NCBI RefSeq assembly: GCF_024124545.1
Contig: NZ_JAMXSF010000001.1
Coordinates: 62,001 to 126,000 of the forward strand
Reading direction: 5' to 3'
DNA: 64,000 bases
DNA from: Pseudoalteromonas sp. XMcav2-N
GTDB taxonomy: Bacteria; Pseudomonadota; Gammaproteobacteria; Enterobacterales; Alteromonadaceae
Each line of letters opens with the position of its first letter. The stretch's first letter is position 1. The position numbers and the translations under genes were made by a program. Shown piece by piece: positions 10,393 to 19,531 of this stretch. Under the pieces are notes generated by a model. It was given only the letters and a program-made list of their open reading frames with translations. It was not told the DNA's origin and searched no databases.

Positions 10393-10601
10393 GTTGTTAT
10401 TCCTTGTAAGAGGTCTGACCACATTGGCTAGGCTAGCTTGTTGGACCAGTGATTTCAAGCCTAAAAAGCATCTTATCTTCATTTTAGTTGCTATTTAGTT
10501 ACCTCGCGAGTTGGTCATATTGGTGTTGTTTTTATGTAATGAGTTTGTAATTTTTAAGATTACTCCTATATTTTAAGAGATCATTCTAGGAGGGAATCGT
10601 C

Positions 10602-10892
10602 ATGCAATATGGAACATTGTGTGTCGCATCTGCGACGTTTTTTGCTATGCTGCTTTCAGCACATCTTTATCAACCCGCTGTATTTCTTAATCTTGCCAGT
10701 TGCGTCTTGTGCGCTATCTACGGTTATCAGGGCGCCAGTATCATCGCTATGTTTTTAGCCTGGTGTAATGTTCAGGCGTTTTTGGTCAGTCCATGGATAA
10801 ACCTCACCGAACAACCAAGTATCAAAGCGCTTGTTCTGTTTCTGCTTTGCCTGATGTTCGCAGCTATCAGTATCGGGGTTAGTAAACGTTAG
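10602..10892 (+). CDS. Small hydrophobic membrane protein, unknown function
   Basis: A 96-residue protein with three to four membrane segments (about 5-22, 24-42, 46-62 and 75-93) and a basic C-terminus (SKR). It has a strong ribosome site, AGGAGG, 6-7 bases before the ATG, which supports expression. No family is recognised. It sits between divergent fadE and pdxB and could share the fadE or pdxB promoter region. Confidence 0.65.
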   Translation: MQYGTLCVASATFFAMLLSAHLYQPAVFLNLASCVLCAIYGYQGASIIAMFLAWCNVQAFLVSPWINLTEQPSIKALVLFLLCLMFAAISIGVSKR

Positions 10893-10954
10893 CCTGTTGT
10901 CCGGGCCTTGGCTGCGGTACAATAAAGGGTCCGTGTATCGTTTGGGAAGTATGA

Positions 10955-12088
10955 ATGAAGATCCTTGCAGATCAGAATATGCCCCTGGTTGAAGAGTTTT
11001 TCTCCGATCTGGGGGAGGTCAGTCGCTTTGATGGTCGCACCATAGCGCCGCACCAGCTGGCTGATGTTGACGTGTTGCTAACGCGCTCCGTCACTCAGGT
11101 TGATCAGACACTCTTGGCTGAGGCATCTAAGCTAAAGTTTGTTGGCACCGCAACAATTGGGGTCGACCACATTGACAGGTCGTTACTGGCCGGGCGAGAC
11201 ATTGGTTTTGCCAGTGCCCCCGGTTGTAATGCTGTCGCTGTTGCCGAATATGTGATCAGTGCTTTGTATGCCTATGCGCAGCACAAGGCGATTAATCTGC
11301 AGGGTAAAAAGCTAGGTATTGTTGGGGTTGGTAATATAGGCCAATGCTTACACGATAAACTGGCTGTCAGTGGGGTAGAGCTGCTTTTGTGTGACCCACT
11401 TCGTCATGAAGCGGGGACTTTAACGCAGCACATGCCACTTGATGAGCTGTTGGCACAAGCCGATATTGTTACTTTCCATGTGCCTTTGATTAAGACCGGT
11501 GTTCATCAGACCCGGCATATGCTTAATGCTGAACGCATAGCGACGCTTAAGCCTGATATGTTGGTGATCAATGCAAGCCGGGGAGATGTGATTGATAACC
11601 AGGCTTTGTTAGCAGCGCTTGAGAACGGCCAGGCAATCGATTTGGTGTTAGATGTATGGGAAAATGAACCCAATATTTTGATGCCTTTGTTGGATCATAC
11701 ATTGTTTGCCTCAGCGCACATTGCTGGCCACACACTTGAGGGGAAAGCCCGCGGAACACAAATGTTGTATCAGGCCCTGTGTGACCAACTCGGTAATGCA
11801 GCCACAAAGTCGCTTGAGTCGTTTTTGCCGATCCCGGCTCTGACATCTTGTTATGCAGAGCATACGCTTAGCGAACAGGAACTCGGCAGGTTGGTTCATC
11901 TGGTCTATGATATTCGTCGGGATGATGGCCTGTTGCGTAATAATATCACCAGTCAGGGCTTTGATATGTTGCGCAAAAATTACCCGCCTCGTCGAGAGTT
12001 TAATACCTTGACGGTGCAAAATGCACCTCAGTGTGGGAAGCAGTTACAACAGCTTGGTTTTAAAGTAATTAATTCGAATGAGGAATAA
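10955..12088 (+). CDS. pdxB: Erythronate-4-phosphate dehydrogenase
   Basis: A 377-residue D-2-hydroxyacid dehydrogenase. PdxB oxidises 4-phospho-D-erythronate in the DXP-dependent pyridoxal phosphate pathway. It has the NAD-binding motif GIVGVGNIGQ, the catalytic Arg in NASRGDVID, the Glu in the WENEP region and the His in SAHIAGHTLEGKARG. The C-terminal about 95 residues are the PdxB dimerisation domain (DDGLLRNN, FDMLRKNYPPRREF). It begins the pdxB-asd-fimV-truA-accD-folC-dedD-cvpA-purF order that parallels the E. coli pdxB-usg-truA-dedA-accD-folC-dedD-cvpA-purF locus. Confidence 0.96.
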   Translation: MKILADQNMPLVEEFFSDLGEVSRFDGRTIAPHQLADVDVLLTRSVTQVDQTLLAEASKLKFVGTATIGVDHIDRSLLAGRDIGFASAPGCNAVAVAEYVISALYAYAQHKAINLQGKKLGIVGVGNIGQCLHDKLAVSGVELLLCDPLRHEAGTLTQHMPLDELLAQADIVTFHVPLIKTGVHQTRHMLNAERIATLKPDMLVINASRGDVIDNQALLAALENGQAIDLVLDVWENEPNILMPLLDHTLFASAHIAGHTLEGKARGTQMLYQALCDQLGNAATKSLESFLPIPALTSCYAEHTLSEQELGRLVHLVYDIRRDDGLLRNNITSQGFDMLRKNYPPRREFNTLTVQNAPQCGKQLQQLGFKVINSNEE

Positions 12089-12089
12089 T

Positions 12090-13106
12090 ATGTCGCAGAA
12101 ATATGATGTGGCGGTGCTCGGTGCAACCGGGCTGGTAGGCAAGCAAATTATTGAAACTCTGGCCGAACGAAAGTTCCCGGTTGGCAATTTGTATCCTCTG
12201 GCAAGCAGCCGCAGTGCGGGTGAAGAAATTGAGTTTAACGGTGAGACGCTCACTGTGCTGGATGTGGCAGAGTTTGATTTTAGCCAGGCGCATATAGGCT
12301 TGTTTTCGGCAGGAGGCAGCGTGTCGGAACAGTATGCGCCAATAGCGGCCGAAGCGGGCTGTGTTGTCATTGATAACACATCACATTTTAGATATGACTA
12401 TGATGTGCCTTTGGTTGTACCTGAGGTAAACAGTGCCAGCCTGGCTGATTTTCGCAATCGTAATATCATCGCCAACCCAAATTGTTCGACCATTCAAATG
12501 ATGGTTGCGTTGAAACCTATCTATGATGCTTATGGTATTGATCGTATCAATGTGTCTACCTATCAAGCTGTATCTGGTGCAGGTAAAGAGGCGGTTGAAG
12601 AGCTGGCTAAACAAACTGCTAATCTGATGAATGCCCGACCTATGGAAAATGAGGTCTTCACTAAGCAAATCGCCTTTAATGTCATTCCGCAAATTGATGC
12701 CTTCCAGGACAATGGCTATACCAAAGAAGAAATGAAAATGGTCTGGGAGACGCAAAAAATCCTGGGCGATAGTAGTGTTATGGTAAACCCGACGGCTGTT
12801 CGTGTTCCTGTTTTTTATGGTCATGCTGAGGCAATCCACCTAGAAACACGCATGCCTTACGATCTTGAACATATCAAGCAGTTGTTAAATGATGCTCCCG
12901 GTATCGAACTGGTTGAAGATGAACAGGATTATCCAACGCCGGTCAGTGACGCCAGCGGCAACGACACCGTGTATGTAGGTCGACTGAGAGCGGATATTTC
13001 ACATCCACATGGCCTGAACCTGTGGGTTGTGTCTGACAACACCCGTAAAGGTGCTGCAACTAACAGCGTACAGATTGCCGAAGAGTTGATCGCGCACTAT
13101 CTGTAA
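12090..13106 (+). CDS. asd: Aspartate-semialdehyde dehydrogenase
   Basis: A 338-residue enzyme that reduces aspartyl phosphate to aspartate semialdehyde for lysine, threonine, methionine and diaminopimelate synthesis. It shows the N-terminal NADP motif VLGATGLVG, the catalytic cysteine in NPNCSTIQ, the Gln in YQAVSGAG and the His in VFYGHAEAIHLET. It occupies the position of E. coli usg, a paralogue that has lost catalytic function, but here the nucleophile is kept, so it should be an active Asd. Start 12090 has AGGA just upstream and lies one base after the pdxB stop, consistent with coupling. Confidence 0.94.
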   Translation: MSQKYDVAVLGATGLVGKQIIETLAERKFPVGNLYPLASSRSAGEEIEFNGETLTVLDVAEFDFSQAHIGLFSAGGSVSEQYAPIAAEAGCVVIDNTSHFRYDYDVPLVVPEVNSASLADFRNRNIIANPNCSTIQMMVALKPIYDAYGIDRINVSTYQAVSGAGKEAVEELAKQTANLMNARPMENEVFTKQIAFNVIPQIDAFQDNGYTKEEMKMVWETQKILGDSSVMVNPTAVRVPVFYGHAEAIHLETRMPYDLEHIKQLLNDAPGIELVEDEQDYPTPVSDASGNDTVYVGRLRADISHPHGLNLWVVSDNTRKGAATNSVQIAEELIAHYL

Positions 13107-13114
13107 TGATTGCC

Positions 13115-13138
13115 GGGCCCGTGAACAACGACGGGCCC
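13115..13138 (+). terminator. Probable terminator after asd
   Basis: Stem GGGCCCGT / ACGGGCCC with an 8-base loop, followed by AAATTCCTTTTC. The T tract is interrupted, so it may be weak. It ends the pdxB-asd unit before the 300-bp fimV upstream region, in which nothing else is recognised. Confidence 0.6.
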
Positions 13139-13432
13139 AAATTCCTTTTCTGTTTGTTCCCATACGGCAGCAATTTGCCACTTTTCACTTCTCATCCGCC
13201 AAGTCTGTGTATTTCGTCTATCCTTGAGTGTATTCAGAGGCTTAAATAAAGAATTAGTAACTCACCAAAAAGCATGATAAGAATGTTAATTTTCAATACT
13301 TTGGCGATGGATATTCACCGTTATCTGGTTTATAGTTGGCAATTGGAACAGAGCTTGCACAAGCCCTATTAAGCACAATTCAGTAGTCGCGTTGCCGCCA
13401 GGGCAGCGCTAGAGAGTATACAAAGGAACAGC

Positions 13433-16400
13433 ATGCGCGGTTTAGCCTTTATTTGTATCTTAGCAATGGCCCTAATTGCAGCGCCCGTTCATACCCAGGA
13501 CGGGACCGTTCTCAAAGGTCCGAAAGGGGTTGATTTGGGACTTCAGGGACGCTCAGTTGGCCCGATAAAGTCAACAGATACCTTATGGCGCATCGCGCAC
13601 AAAGTGCGGCCTAATGACTCCGTTTCTATCTACCAGGTAATGCAGGCTCTATATGAGAAAAACCCACAGGCTTTTCTCGACAACAACCTGAACCATATGC
13701 GCGATGGCGCTTATCTGAAAATTCCAACTTTAGCTGAAATACGTCGCATTAATGCGCAGTTAGCGCGTCAAAAATCTGATCAAGACGATGAGCTATGGGA
13801 GCTGAAAAAAAGTGGAAAGCTTGACCAGGCTACCATAGATGCTGCCGATAAGCGGGTAACGCAAGCGCGTAAAGTTGATGTTGAAGAAGCCCGTGAAGCG
13901 TTAACCAACGAGCTAAAATCACTCAAAATGGAGCAAGACTCGCGTCTACTCGATTTACAAACTCAGTTTAAAACCTCCGTACGTAGTGTTGAAGAGATCC
14001 TTCAGGAAAACAACGAACTTGAGAAAAAACTAAATAATATTTCTGAAGAGCTCAAAAATGTTCAGGAGCAGCTGGGCAGAGATAGCGAAATTCAGCAGCA
14101 GCTTAAAGCTGTGATTGATATGCAAAGTGAAATGATTGCGCAGCAGCAGATGCAGGCACAAGCAGAAGCTGAATTTAGCATTGCTAAGCTGTTTTCCAAC
14201 CCTCTGGTTGTTGCCTTACTGGCGACCATTCCTGCCTTACTGATCATTGGTGCGGTTGTGATGCGTATGCGCAAAGGCAAGGCAAAACAAGCGGAGGAAG
14301 ACGATGAATTTTTACCACAGTCACCAGCACCTGCCGCCGCTGCAGCAACGGCTACGGCAACAGCGGCAGCAGTCGATCCGCTCGATCTGGATATGCCACA
14401 TGACAGTGGCGAAGATGCTTTAAACGAAGGCGTGCAGCTCGATGACGATATTTTACCTGATGATGAAATCGTCTTTGATAGCCTGGAAGATGATGCATTT
14501 GAAGAGGGTAATGACACGCTTGAGCAGGATGAACTGGACAGCTTACTGAACGATGACATCGTGTTTGACGATGAGTCGGATGTCAATGCTGAGCAGTCAG
14601 ATGCTGACGACCTTGATGAGTTTCTGCAACAAAACTTCGATGAAGCGGACGACAGTCTGGGTGATGAAATTACTCTGGATGTCGACGCTGATGCAGCGTC
14701 GGGCGATAACGACATATTGAGTGCCGATGACATTGATGATTTGTTCAACGAAGTCAGCGAAGGGGCTGATGACGATACTCTGGATGTCAGTGACGACGCT
14801 CTTGCTGCACTAAGCGAAGAATTAGCCGAAGAGAGTCTCGAAGAAGTTGATACCGCGGAATCTGACGTAGCTGCGGATGAAGACTTTGATCTGGACGACA
14901 TTGATAGCTTGATAGATGAAGTCGGTGAGTCGCCCCCAAAGTCCCCAGCGGCTGATGGAACAGCGACAGACGACGGTATTCTGAGTGCTGATGATATTGA
15001 TGACTTACTCGATGGCGCACTTGATGATGAGCCCGATATCGCAGAAGACGATTTTGACGTTGACGATATAGACAGCTTGCTTGATCAGGCCCAGGATACT
15101 GGTGACAACGATGCCCTCCCTGAAGAATCCGATATTGACTCTGATGATATCGACAGCCTGCTGGAAGAAGCGGTCGATGAGGCCCCGGACGAAGATCTAC
15201 TGGCAGAAGAGCCGGAAGATATCGACAGCCTGCTTGAAGAAGCCTCTGATGCAGTACCTGATGAAGATTTACTGGCAGAAGAGCCGGATGATATCGACAA
15301 CCTGCTGGAAGAAGCCTCTGAAGCAGTACCTGATGAAGATTTACTGGCAGAAGAGCCGGAAGATATCGACAGTCTGCTTGAAGAAGCCTCTGATGCAGTC
15401 CCTGATGAAGATTTACTGGCAGAAGAGCCGGAAGATATCGACGGCCTGCTTGAAGAAGCCTCTGATGCAGTACCTGATGAAGATTTACTGGCAGAAGAGC
15501 CGGGTGATATCGACAACCTGCTGGAAGAAGCCTCTGATGCAGTCCCTGATGAAGATCTACTGGCAGAAGAGCCGGATGATATCGACAGTCTGCTGGAAGA
15601 AGCCTCTGATGTAGCGCCTGATGAAGATTTACTGGCAGAAGAGCCGGATGATATCGACAGCCTGCTGGAAGAAGCGGCCGATGCGATCCCTGACGAGGAT
15701 TTACTGGCAGAAGAACCGGATGATATCGACAGCCTGCTGGCAGGTGCCTCTGATGCAGTACCTGATGAAGATTTACTGGCAGAAGAGCCGGAAGATATCG
15801 ACAGTTTGCTGGAAGAAGCCTCTGATTTAGCGCCTGACGAAGATTTATTGGCAGAAGAGCCGGAAGATATCGACAGCCTGCTTGAAGAGGCCTCTGATGC
15901 AGTACCTGATGAAGATCTACTGGCAGAAGAGCCGGACGAGCTGGATGGCTTGTTAGAAGAAGAGCCTGAGGCTGAGCTCACAGAAGACATGCTGGCGGAA
16001 GAGCCGGACGAGCTGGATGGCTTGTTAGAAGAAGAGCCTGAGGCTGAGCCCGCAGAGGACATGCTGACGGAAGAGCCGGACGATCTGGATGGCTTGTTAG
16101 AAGAAGAGCCTGAGGCGGAACCCGCAGAAGACATGCTGACGGAAGAGCCGGACGATCTGGATGGCTTGTTAGAAGAAGAGCCTGAGGCTGAGCCCGCAGA
16201 GGACATGCTGGCGGAAGAGCCGGACGATCTGGATGGCTTGTTAGAAGAAGAGCCTGAGGCGGAACCCGCAGAAGACATGCTGACGGAAGAGCCGGACGAG
16301 CTGGATGGGTTATTAGAAGAAGAGCCTGAGGCCGAACCAGCAGAGGACATGCTGGCGGAAGAGTCGGACGATCTGGATGGCTTGTTAGAAGAAGAGCCTG

Positions 16401-19400
16401 AGGCGGAACCTGCAGAAGACATGCTGACGGAAGAGCCGGACGATCTGGATGGGTTATTAGAAGAAGAGCCTGAGGCGGAACTCGCAGAAGACATGCTGTC
16501 GGAAGAGCCGGACGAACTGGGTGATTTGCTTGAAGAAGAGCCTGAGGCCGAGCTCACAGAAGACATGCTGGCGGAAGAGCCGGACGATCTGGATGGGTTG
16601 CTTGAAGAAGAGCCAGGTGCAGAAGAATTTATGTCCGGTTCGGACGCTGTCTCTAAGACAGAGTCTGGTCATCTTGATGGCATGCTGGAAGAAGAATCCG
16701 ACTTGCAGTCTTTGCATGATAAAGCTGAACCATCAGTTGAACTGGAGCTCGATGTACAAGAGTCTGCGCAGGCAGGATCTGAACTGTCTGAAACCGAGGA
16801 TGAGTTACTCGACGAATTTGCAGAGCAATTAACTCACCCGTCCGAAGAAGCCAAAATGCCCGAGCCCACTCAACTGCAAAATGTGGATGAGTTACTGGAG
16901 GCGCTGGAAGCTGAAGGAGATGAGTTTGACGCGGATGTGGAAGAGGATGTTGAGATAGACCTTGGTGACGATCCCTTAGCGGATGAAGACATAGATCTGT
17001 CCGAAGAGGAAGAGCTGACCGAAATAGACCTCGTTACCCCCAGTGAAGAACTGAGCAGTTATCCTGAGTTACAAATGGATGAATCTGAAGCAGAAGAGAT
17101 TTCTCTCGATGATGAGCCAGAATCGGCAATCAGTGAAACAGAAAGGGCACTGGCAGAGAGCTTGGGACAAGATGATGCGTCCGGTCTGCTAGATGAACTG
17201 GATGATGATGGCGAAGACTTGCTGGATTTTGAGGGAGATTTTGACGATCTGGATGGTCCTGACTTTGAAATTGAACTGGATGAAGACGCGAGTCTTGACA
17301 GTGCAACAGCGGAGGAACCGGCAGCCGGGCAAGCTCCAGAAGAAGCAACATTAAGCGATGAAACGCTGGCCGACGAAGACTTCCCTGAGTTTGACGAAGA
17401 AGACGCGCTATCGGCGATGGACGCCGAGCCCGAAATCGAAGAACCTGCAGCTGAGCAAGCTGAAGAAGCAACATTAAGCGATGAAACGCTGGCCGACGAA
17501 GACTTCCCTGAGTTTGACGAAGAAGACGCACTAACGGCGATGGACGCCGAACCCGAAGCCGAAGAGCCTGCAGCTGAGCAAGCTCAAGAGGAAGCGACAG
17601 TAAGCGATGAAGCCCTGGCCGAGGAAGACTTCCCGGAGTTTGGCGAAGAAGACGCACTAACGGCGATGGACGCCGAGCCCGAAGTCGAAGAGCCTGCAGC
17701 TGAGCAAGCTCAAGAGGAAGCGACAGTAAGCGATGAAGCCCTGGCCGAGGAAGACTTCCCTGAGTTTGACGAAGAAGACGCGCTAACGGCGATGGACGCC
17801 GAGCCCGAAGCCGAAGAGCCAGCAGCTGAGCAAGCTCAAGAAGAAGCTGCATTAAGCGATGAAGCCCTGACCGACGAAACCTTGCCAGAGTTTGGTGAAG
17901 AAGACGCACTAACTGCGATGGACGCCGAGCCCGAAGTCGAAGAGCCTGCAGCTGAGCAGGCTGAAGAAGCATTAAGCGATGAAGCCCTGGCCGAGGAAGA
18001 CCTCCCGGAGTTTGGCGAAGAAGACGCACTAACGGCGATGGACGCCGAGCCCGAAGTCGAAGAGCCTGCAGCTGAGCAAGCTCAAGAGGAAGCGACAGTA
18101 AGCGATGAAGCCCTGGCCGAGGAAGACTTCCCTGAGTTTGACGAAGAAGACGCGCTAACTGCGATGGACGCCGAGCCCGAAGCCGAAGAGCCAGCAGCTG
18201 AGCAAGCTCAAGAAGAAGCTGCATTAAGCGATGAAGCCCTGACCGACGAAACCTTGCCAGAGTTTGGTGAAGAAGACGCACTAACTGCGATGGACGCCGA
18301 GCCCGAAGTCGAAGAGCCAGCAGCTGAGCAGGCTGAAGAATCATTAAGCGATGAAGCCCTGGCCGAGGAAGACCTCCCGGAGTTTGGCGAAGAAGACGCA
18401 CTAACGGCGATGGACGCCGAGCCCGAAGTTGAAGAGCCTGCAGCTGAGCAAGCTCAAGAGGAAGCGACAGTAAGCGATGAAGCCCTGGCCGAGGAAGACT
18501 TCCCTGAGTTTGACGAAGAAGACGCGTTGAGTACGATGGACGCAGAGCCTGAGGTCGAAGAGCCCGCAGCGGAACAAGCCCCAGAGGAAGCGACAGTAAG
18601 CGATGAAGCGCAGGCCGACGAAGACTTCCCGGAATTTGACGAAGCAGATGCGCTTGCCGCAATGGACTCAGAGCCGGATGGTGAAATAGAGCTGGAAGAT
18701 CTGGAAGATGATTTATCTGATCTCATGTTGTCTGATGAAGACCTTGTCGGGCTTGATGACAACAGTCCTCAGGCAGAGGAAGACTTGTCTGAACCTGAAC
18801 TTGCATTAGAACCGGACGCATTTTTGGATGAGTTAACGGACCTGGCTGAAGACGATGATGACGCTCAGGAACCAGAGATCAACATAGATGAAGCTGCCAT
18901 TGAAGATGAATTTCTGGCAGAGCTGAACGAGACTGATTTCAGTGCCTTACTTGATGATTCTGCTGAGCCGGATACCTCGGAAGTCGACTTATCTGAAGAC
19001 ACTGAACTGGACTTTGACGCGCTGTTGAGCGAGGAACTGGCACAGGATCTTGAAATTGAAGATATTGACGAGCCAGCAGGCGAAAGTTTGTCTGGGGACG
19101 AAGCAAGTGCCGAAACTGACGCATCAGCGGGTGAAGGGGATTTCCTGGAGATAGACGACCTCCTCTCTCAAAGTGAAGATGAGTTGACCCAGGAAGAACC
19201 TTACCAGTCGCCGGATATGGACGTAGGGCTAGGTGATTTTGAGGAGTTACTTGCCGGTGAAAATGCCACGGATGTTGATCTGGAAGAAGACGGATACGCC
19301 GCCAAACTGGACCTGGTTCGTGCATATATTGAAATTGGAGACTTTGACTCGGCAGAAAATGCCGTTGAAGAAATCCTGAGTAATGGTCCTGAATCGGTAC

Positions 19401-19438
19401 AGACAGAAGCACAGGCACTCAAACAGCAAATCAAATAG
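13433..19438 (+). CDS. fimV: FimV/HubP-family polar landmark protein, extremely long and repeat-rich
   Basis: A 2001-residue protein with the full FimV/HubP layout: signal peptide (1-21), LysM-like peptidoglycan-binding region (about 42-98), coiled coil (about 105-245), one membrane segment (about 256-277), a very long acidic cytoplasmic region, and the conserved C-terminal FimV domain (about 1955-2001, AAKLDLVRAYIEIGD). In Pseudomonas, Vibrio and Shewanella this family anchors at the cell pole and recruits flagellar, chemotaxis, chromosome-origin or type IV pilus proteins. The acidic region contains 11 units of 24 residues, 9 more of a related 24-residue unit and about 11 units of about 42 residues. 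At 2001 residues it is longer than the 900-1700 usual in the family. AAGGA precedes the ATG. Repeat copy number may vary between isolates or be mis-assembled. Confidence 0.93.
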   Translation: MRGLAFICILAMALIAAPVHTQDGTVLKGPKGVDLGLQGRSVGPIKSTDTLWRIAHKVRPNDSVSIYQVMQALYEKNPQAFLDNNLNHMRDGAYLKIPTLAEIRRINAQLARQKSDQDDELWELKKSGKLDQATIDAADKRVTQARKVDVEEAREALTNELKSLKMEQDSRLLDLQTQFKTSVRSVEEILQENNELEKKLNNISEELKNVQEQLGRDSEIQQQLKAVIDMQSEMIAQQQMQAQAEAEFSIAKLFSNPLVVALLATIPALLIIGAVVMRMRKGKAKQAEEDDEFLPQSPAPAAAAATATATAAAVDPLDLDMPHDSGEDALNEGVQLDDDILPDDEIVFDSLEDDAFEEGNDTLEQDELDSLLNDDIVFDDESDVNAEQSDADDLDEFLQQNFDEADDSLGDEITLDVDADAASGDNDILSADDIDDLFNEVSEGADDDTLDVSDDALAALSEELAEESLEEVDTAESDVAADEDFDLDDIDSLIDEVGESPPKSPAADGTATDDGILSADDIDDLLDGALDDEPDIAEDDFDVDDIDSLLDQAQDTGDNDALPEESDIDSDDIDSLLEEAVDEAPDEDLLAEEPEDIDSLLEEASDAVPDEDLLAEEPDDIDNLLEEASEAVPDEDLLAEEPEDIDSLLEEASDAVPDEDLLAEEPEDIDGLLEEASDAVPDEDLLAEEPGDIDNLLEEASDAVPDEDLLAEEPDDIDSLLEEASDVAPDEDLLAEEPDDIDSLLEEAADAIPDEDLLAEEPDDIDSLLAGASDAVPDEDLLAEEPEDIDSLLEEASDLAPDEDLLAEEPEDIDSLLEEASDAVPDEDLLAEEPDELDGLLEEEPEAELTEDMLAEEPDELDGLLEEEPEAEPAEDMLTEEPDDLDGLLEEEPEAEPAEDMLTEEPDDLDGLLEEEPEAEPAEDMLAEEPDDLDGLLEEEPEAEPAEDMLTEEPDELDGLLEEEPEAEPAEDMLAEESDDLDGLLEEEPEAEPAEDMLTEEPDDLDGLLEEEPEAELAEDMLSEEPDELGDLLEEEPEAELTEDMLAEEPDDLDGLLEEEPGAEEFMSGSDAVSKTESGHLDGMLEEESDLQSLHDKAEPSVELELDVQESAQAGSELSETEDELLDEFAEQLTHPSEEAKMPEPTQLQNVDELLEALEAEGDEFDADVEEDVEIDLGDDPLADEDIDLSEEEELTEIDLVTPSEELSSYPELQMDESEAEEISLDDEPESAISETERALAESLGQDDASGLLDELDDDGEDLLDFEGDFDDLDGPDFEIELDEDASLDSATAEEPAAGQAPEEATLSDETLADEDFPEFDEEDALSAMDAEPEIEEPAAEQAEEATLSDETLADEDFPEFDEEDALTAMDAEPEAEEPAAEQAQEEATVSDEALAEEDFPEFGEEDALTAMDAEPEVEEPAAEQAQEEATVSDEALAEEDFPEFDEEDALTAMDAEPEAEEPAAEQAQEEAALSDEALTDETLPEFGEEDALTAMDAEPEVEEPAAEQAEEALSDEALAEEDLPEFGEEDALTAMDAEPEVEEPAAEQAQEEATVSDEALAEEDFPEFDEEDALTAMDAEPEAEEPAAEQAQEEAALSDEALTDETLPEFGEEDALTAMDAEPEVEEPAAEQAEESLSDEALAEEDLPEFGEEDALTAMDAEPEVEEPAAEQAQEEATVSDEALAEEDFPEFDEEDALSTMDAEPEVEEPAAEQAPEEATVSDEAQADEDFPEFDEADALAAMDSEPDGEIELEDLEDDLSDLMLSDEDLVGLDDNSPQAEEDLSEPELALEPDAFLDELTDLAEDDDDAQEPEINIDEAAIEDEFLAELNETDFSALLDDSAEPDTSEVDLSEDTELDFDALLSEELAQDLEIEDIDEPAGESLSGDEASAETDASAGEGDFLEIDDLLSQSEDELTQEEPYQSPDMDVGLGDFEELLAGENATDVDLEEDGYAAKLDLVRAYIEIGDFDSAENAVEEILSNGPESVQTEAQALKQQIK
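15188..15934 (+). repeat. fimV tandem repeat block 1, 72-bp unit
   Basis: Eleven occurrences of the DEDLLAEEP segment at exact 72-bp spacing (first at 15188, eleventh at 15908), with a consensus unit of 24 residues: DEDLLAEEP, then (D/E)DIDSLLEEASDAVP. Units differ by a few substitutions only, and the third base is conserved in most, which points to recent unequal exchange. Confidence 0.92.
15935..16627 (+). repeat. fimV tandem repeat block 2, 72-bp unit
   Basis: Nine 24-residue units, D(D/E)LDGLLEEEPEAE then (P/L)(A/T)EDML(A/T)EEP, at 72-bp spacing from 15935 to 16582, plus a partial tenth. The unit shares length and acidic LL-EE spacing with block 1, so both probably come from one ancestral 24-residue unit. 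Confidence 0.9.
17300..18680 (+). repeat. fimV tandem repeat block 3, about 126-bp unit with 372-bp higher-order repeat
   Basis: About eleven units of 40-42 residues with core DALTAMDAEPEVEEPAAEQA and PEF(D/G)EED. Three-unit blocks of 372 bp (17711-18082 and 18083-18454) are almost identical and begin with the same CAAGAGGAAGCGACAG; the next copy of this landmark is at 18455. The exact 372-bp phase shows duplication of a whole three-unit block. Confidence 0.9.
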
Positions 19439-19531
19439 ACCATAGACGCCAATGAGACAATGGTGTTGGTATTATTGGCGGTGATCGCATAAAATGCGCG
19501 GCTAAGTTCGAAATGAGAGTTTGAGTCGTTT

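Noticed and set aside
9001..10482. Longer FadE starting 30 codons upstream
   Set aside because: The longer start lacks a ribosome site, while AAGGA precedes the ATG at 10392 and the shorter form matches the family length.
13380..13432. A possible -35/-10 pair (TTGCCG, TATACA) before fimV
   Set aside because: The spacer is 19 bp and the match is poor; not reported as a promoter.
15081..15614. A 177-codon Lys-rich plus frame inside fimV block 1
   Set aside because: Frame-shifted shadow of the 72-bp repeat; open only because the unit length is a multiple of three.
15085..16566. A 493-codon serine-rich open frame on the minus strand across fimV
   Set aside because: It is a mirror of the acidic fimV repeats (GAA/GAT codons read as TTC/ATC/TCT), with no ribosome site and the same period as the repeats.
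17130..18662. A 510-codon Arg/Leu-rich minus-strand frame across fimV block 3
   Set aside because: Period and content follow the coding repeats of fimV on the other strand; not an independent gene.
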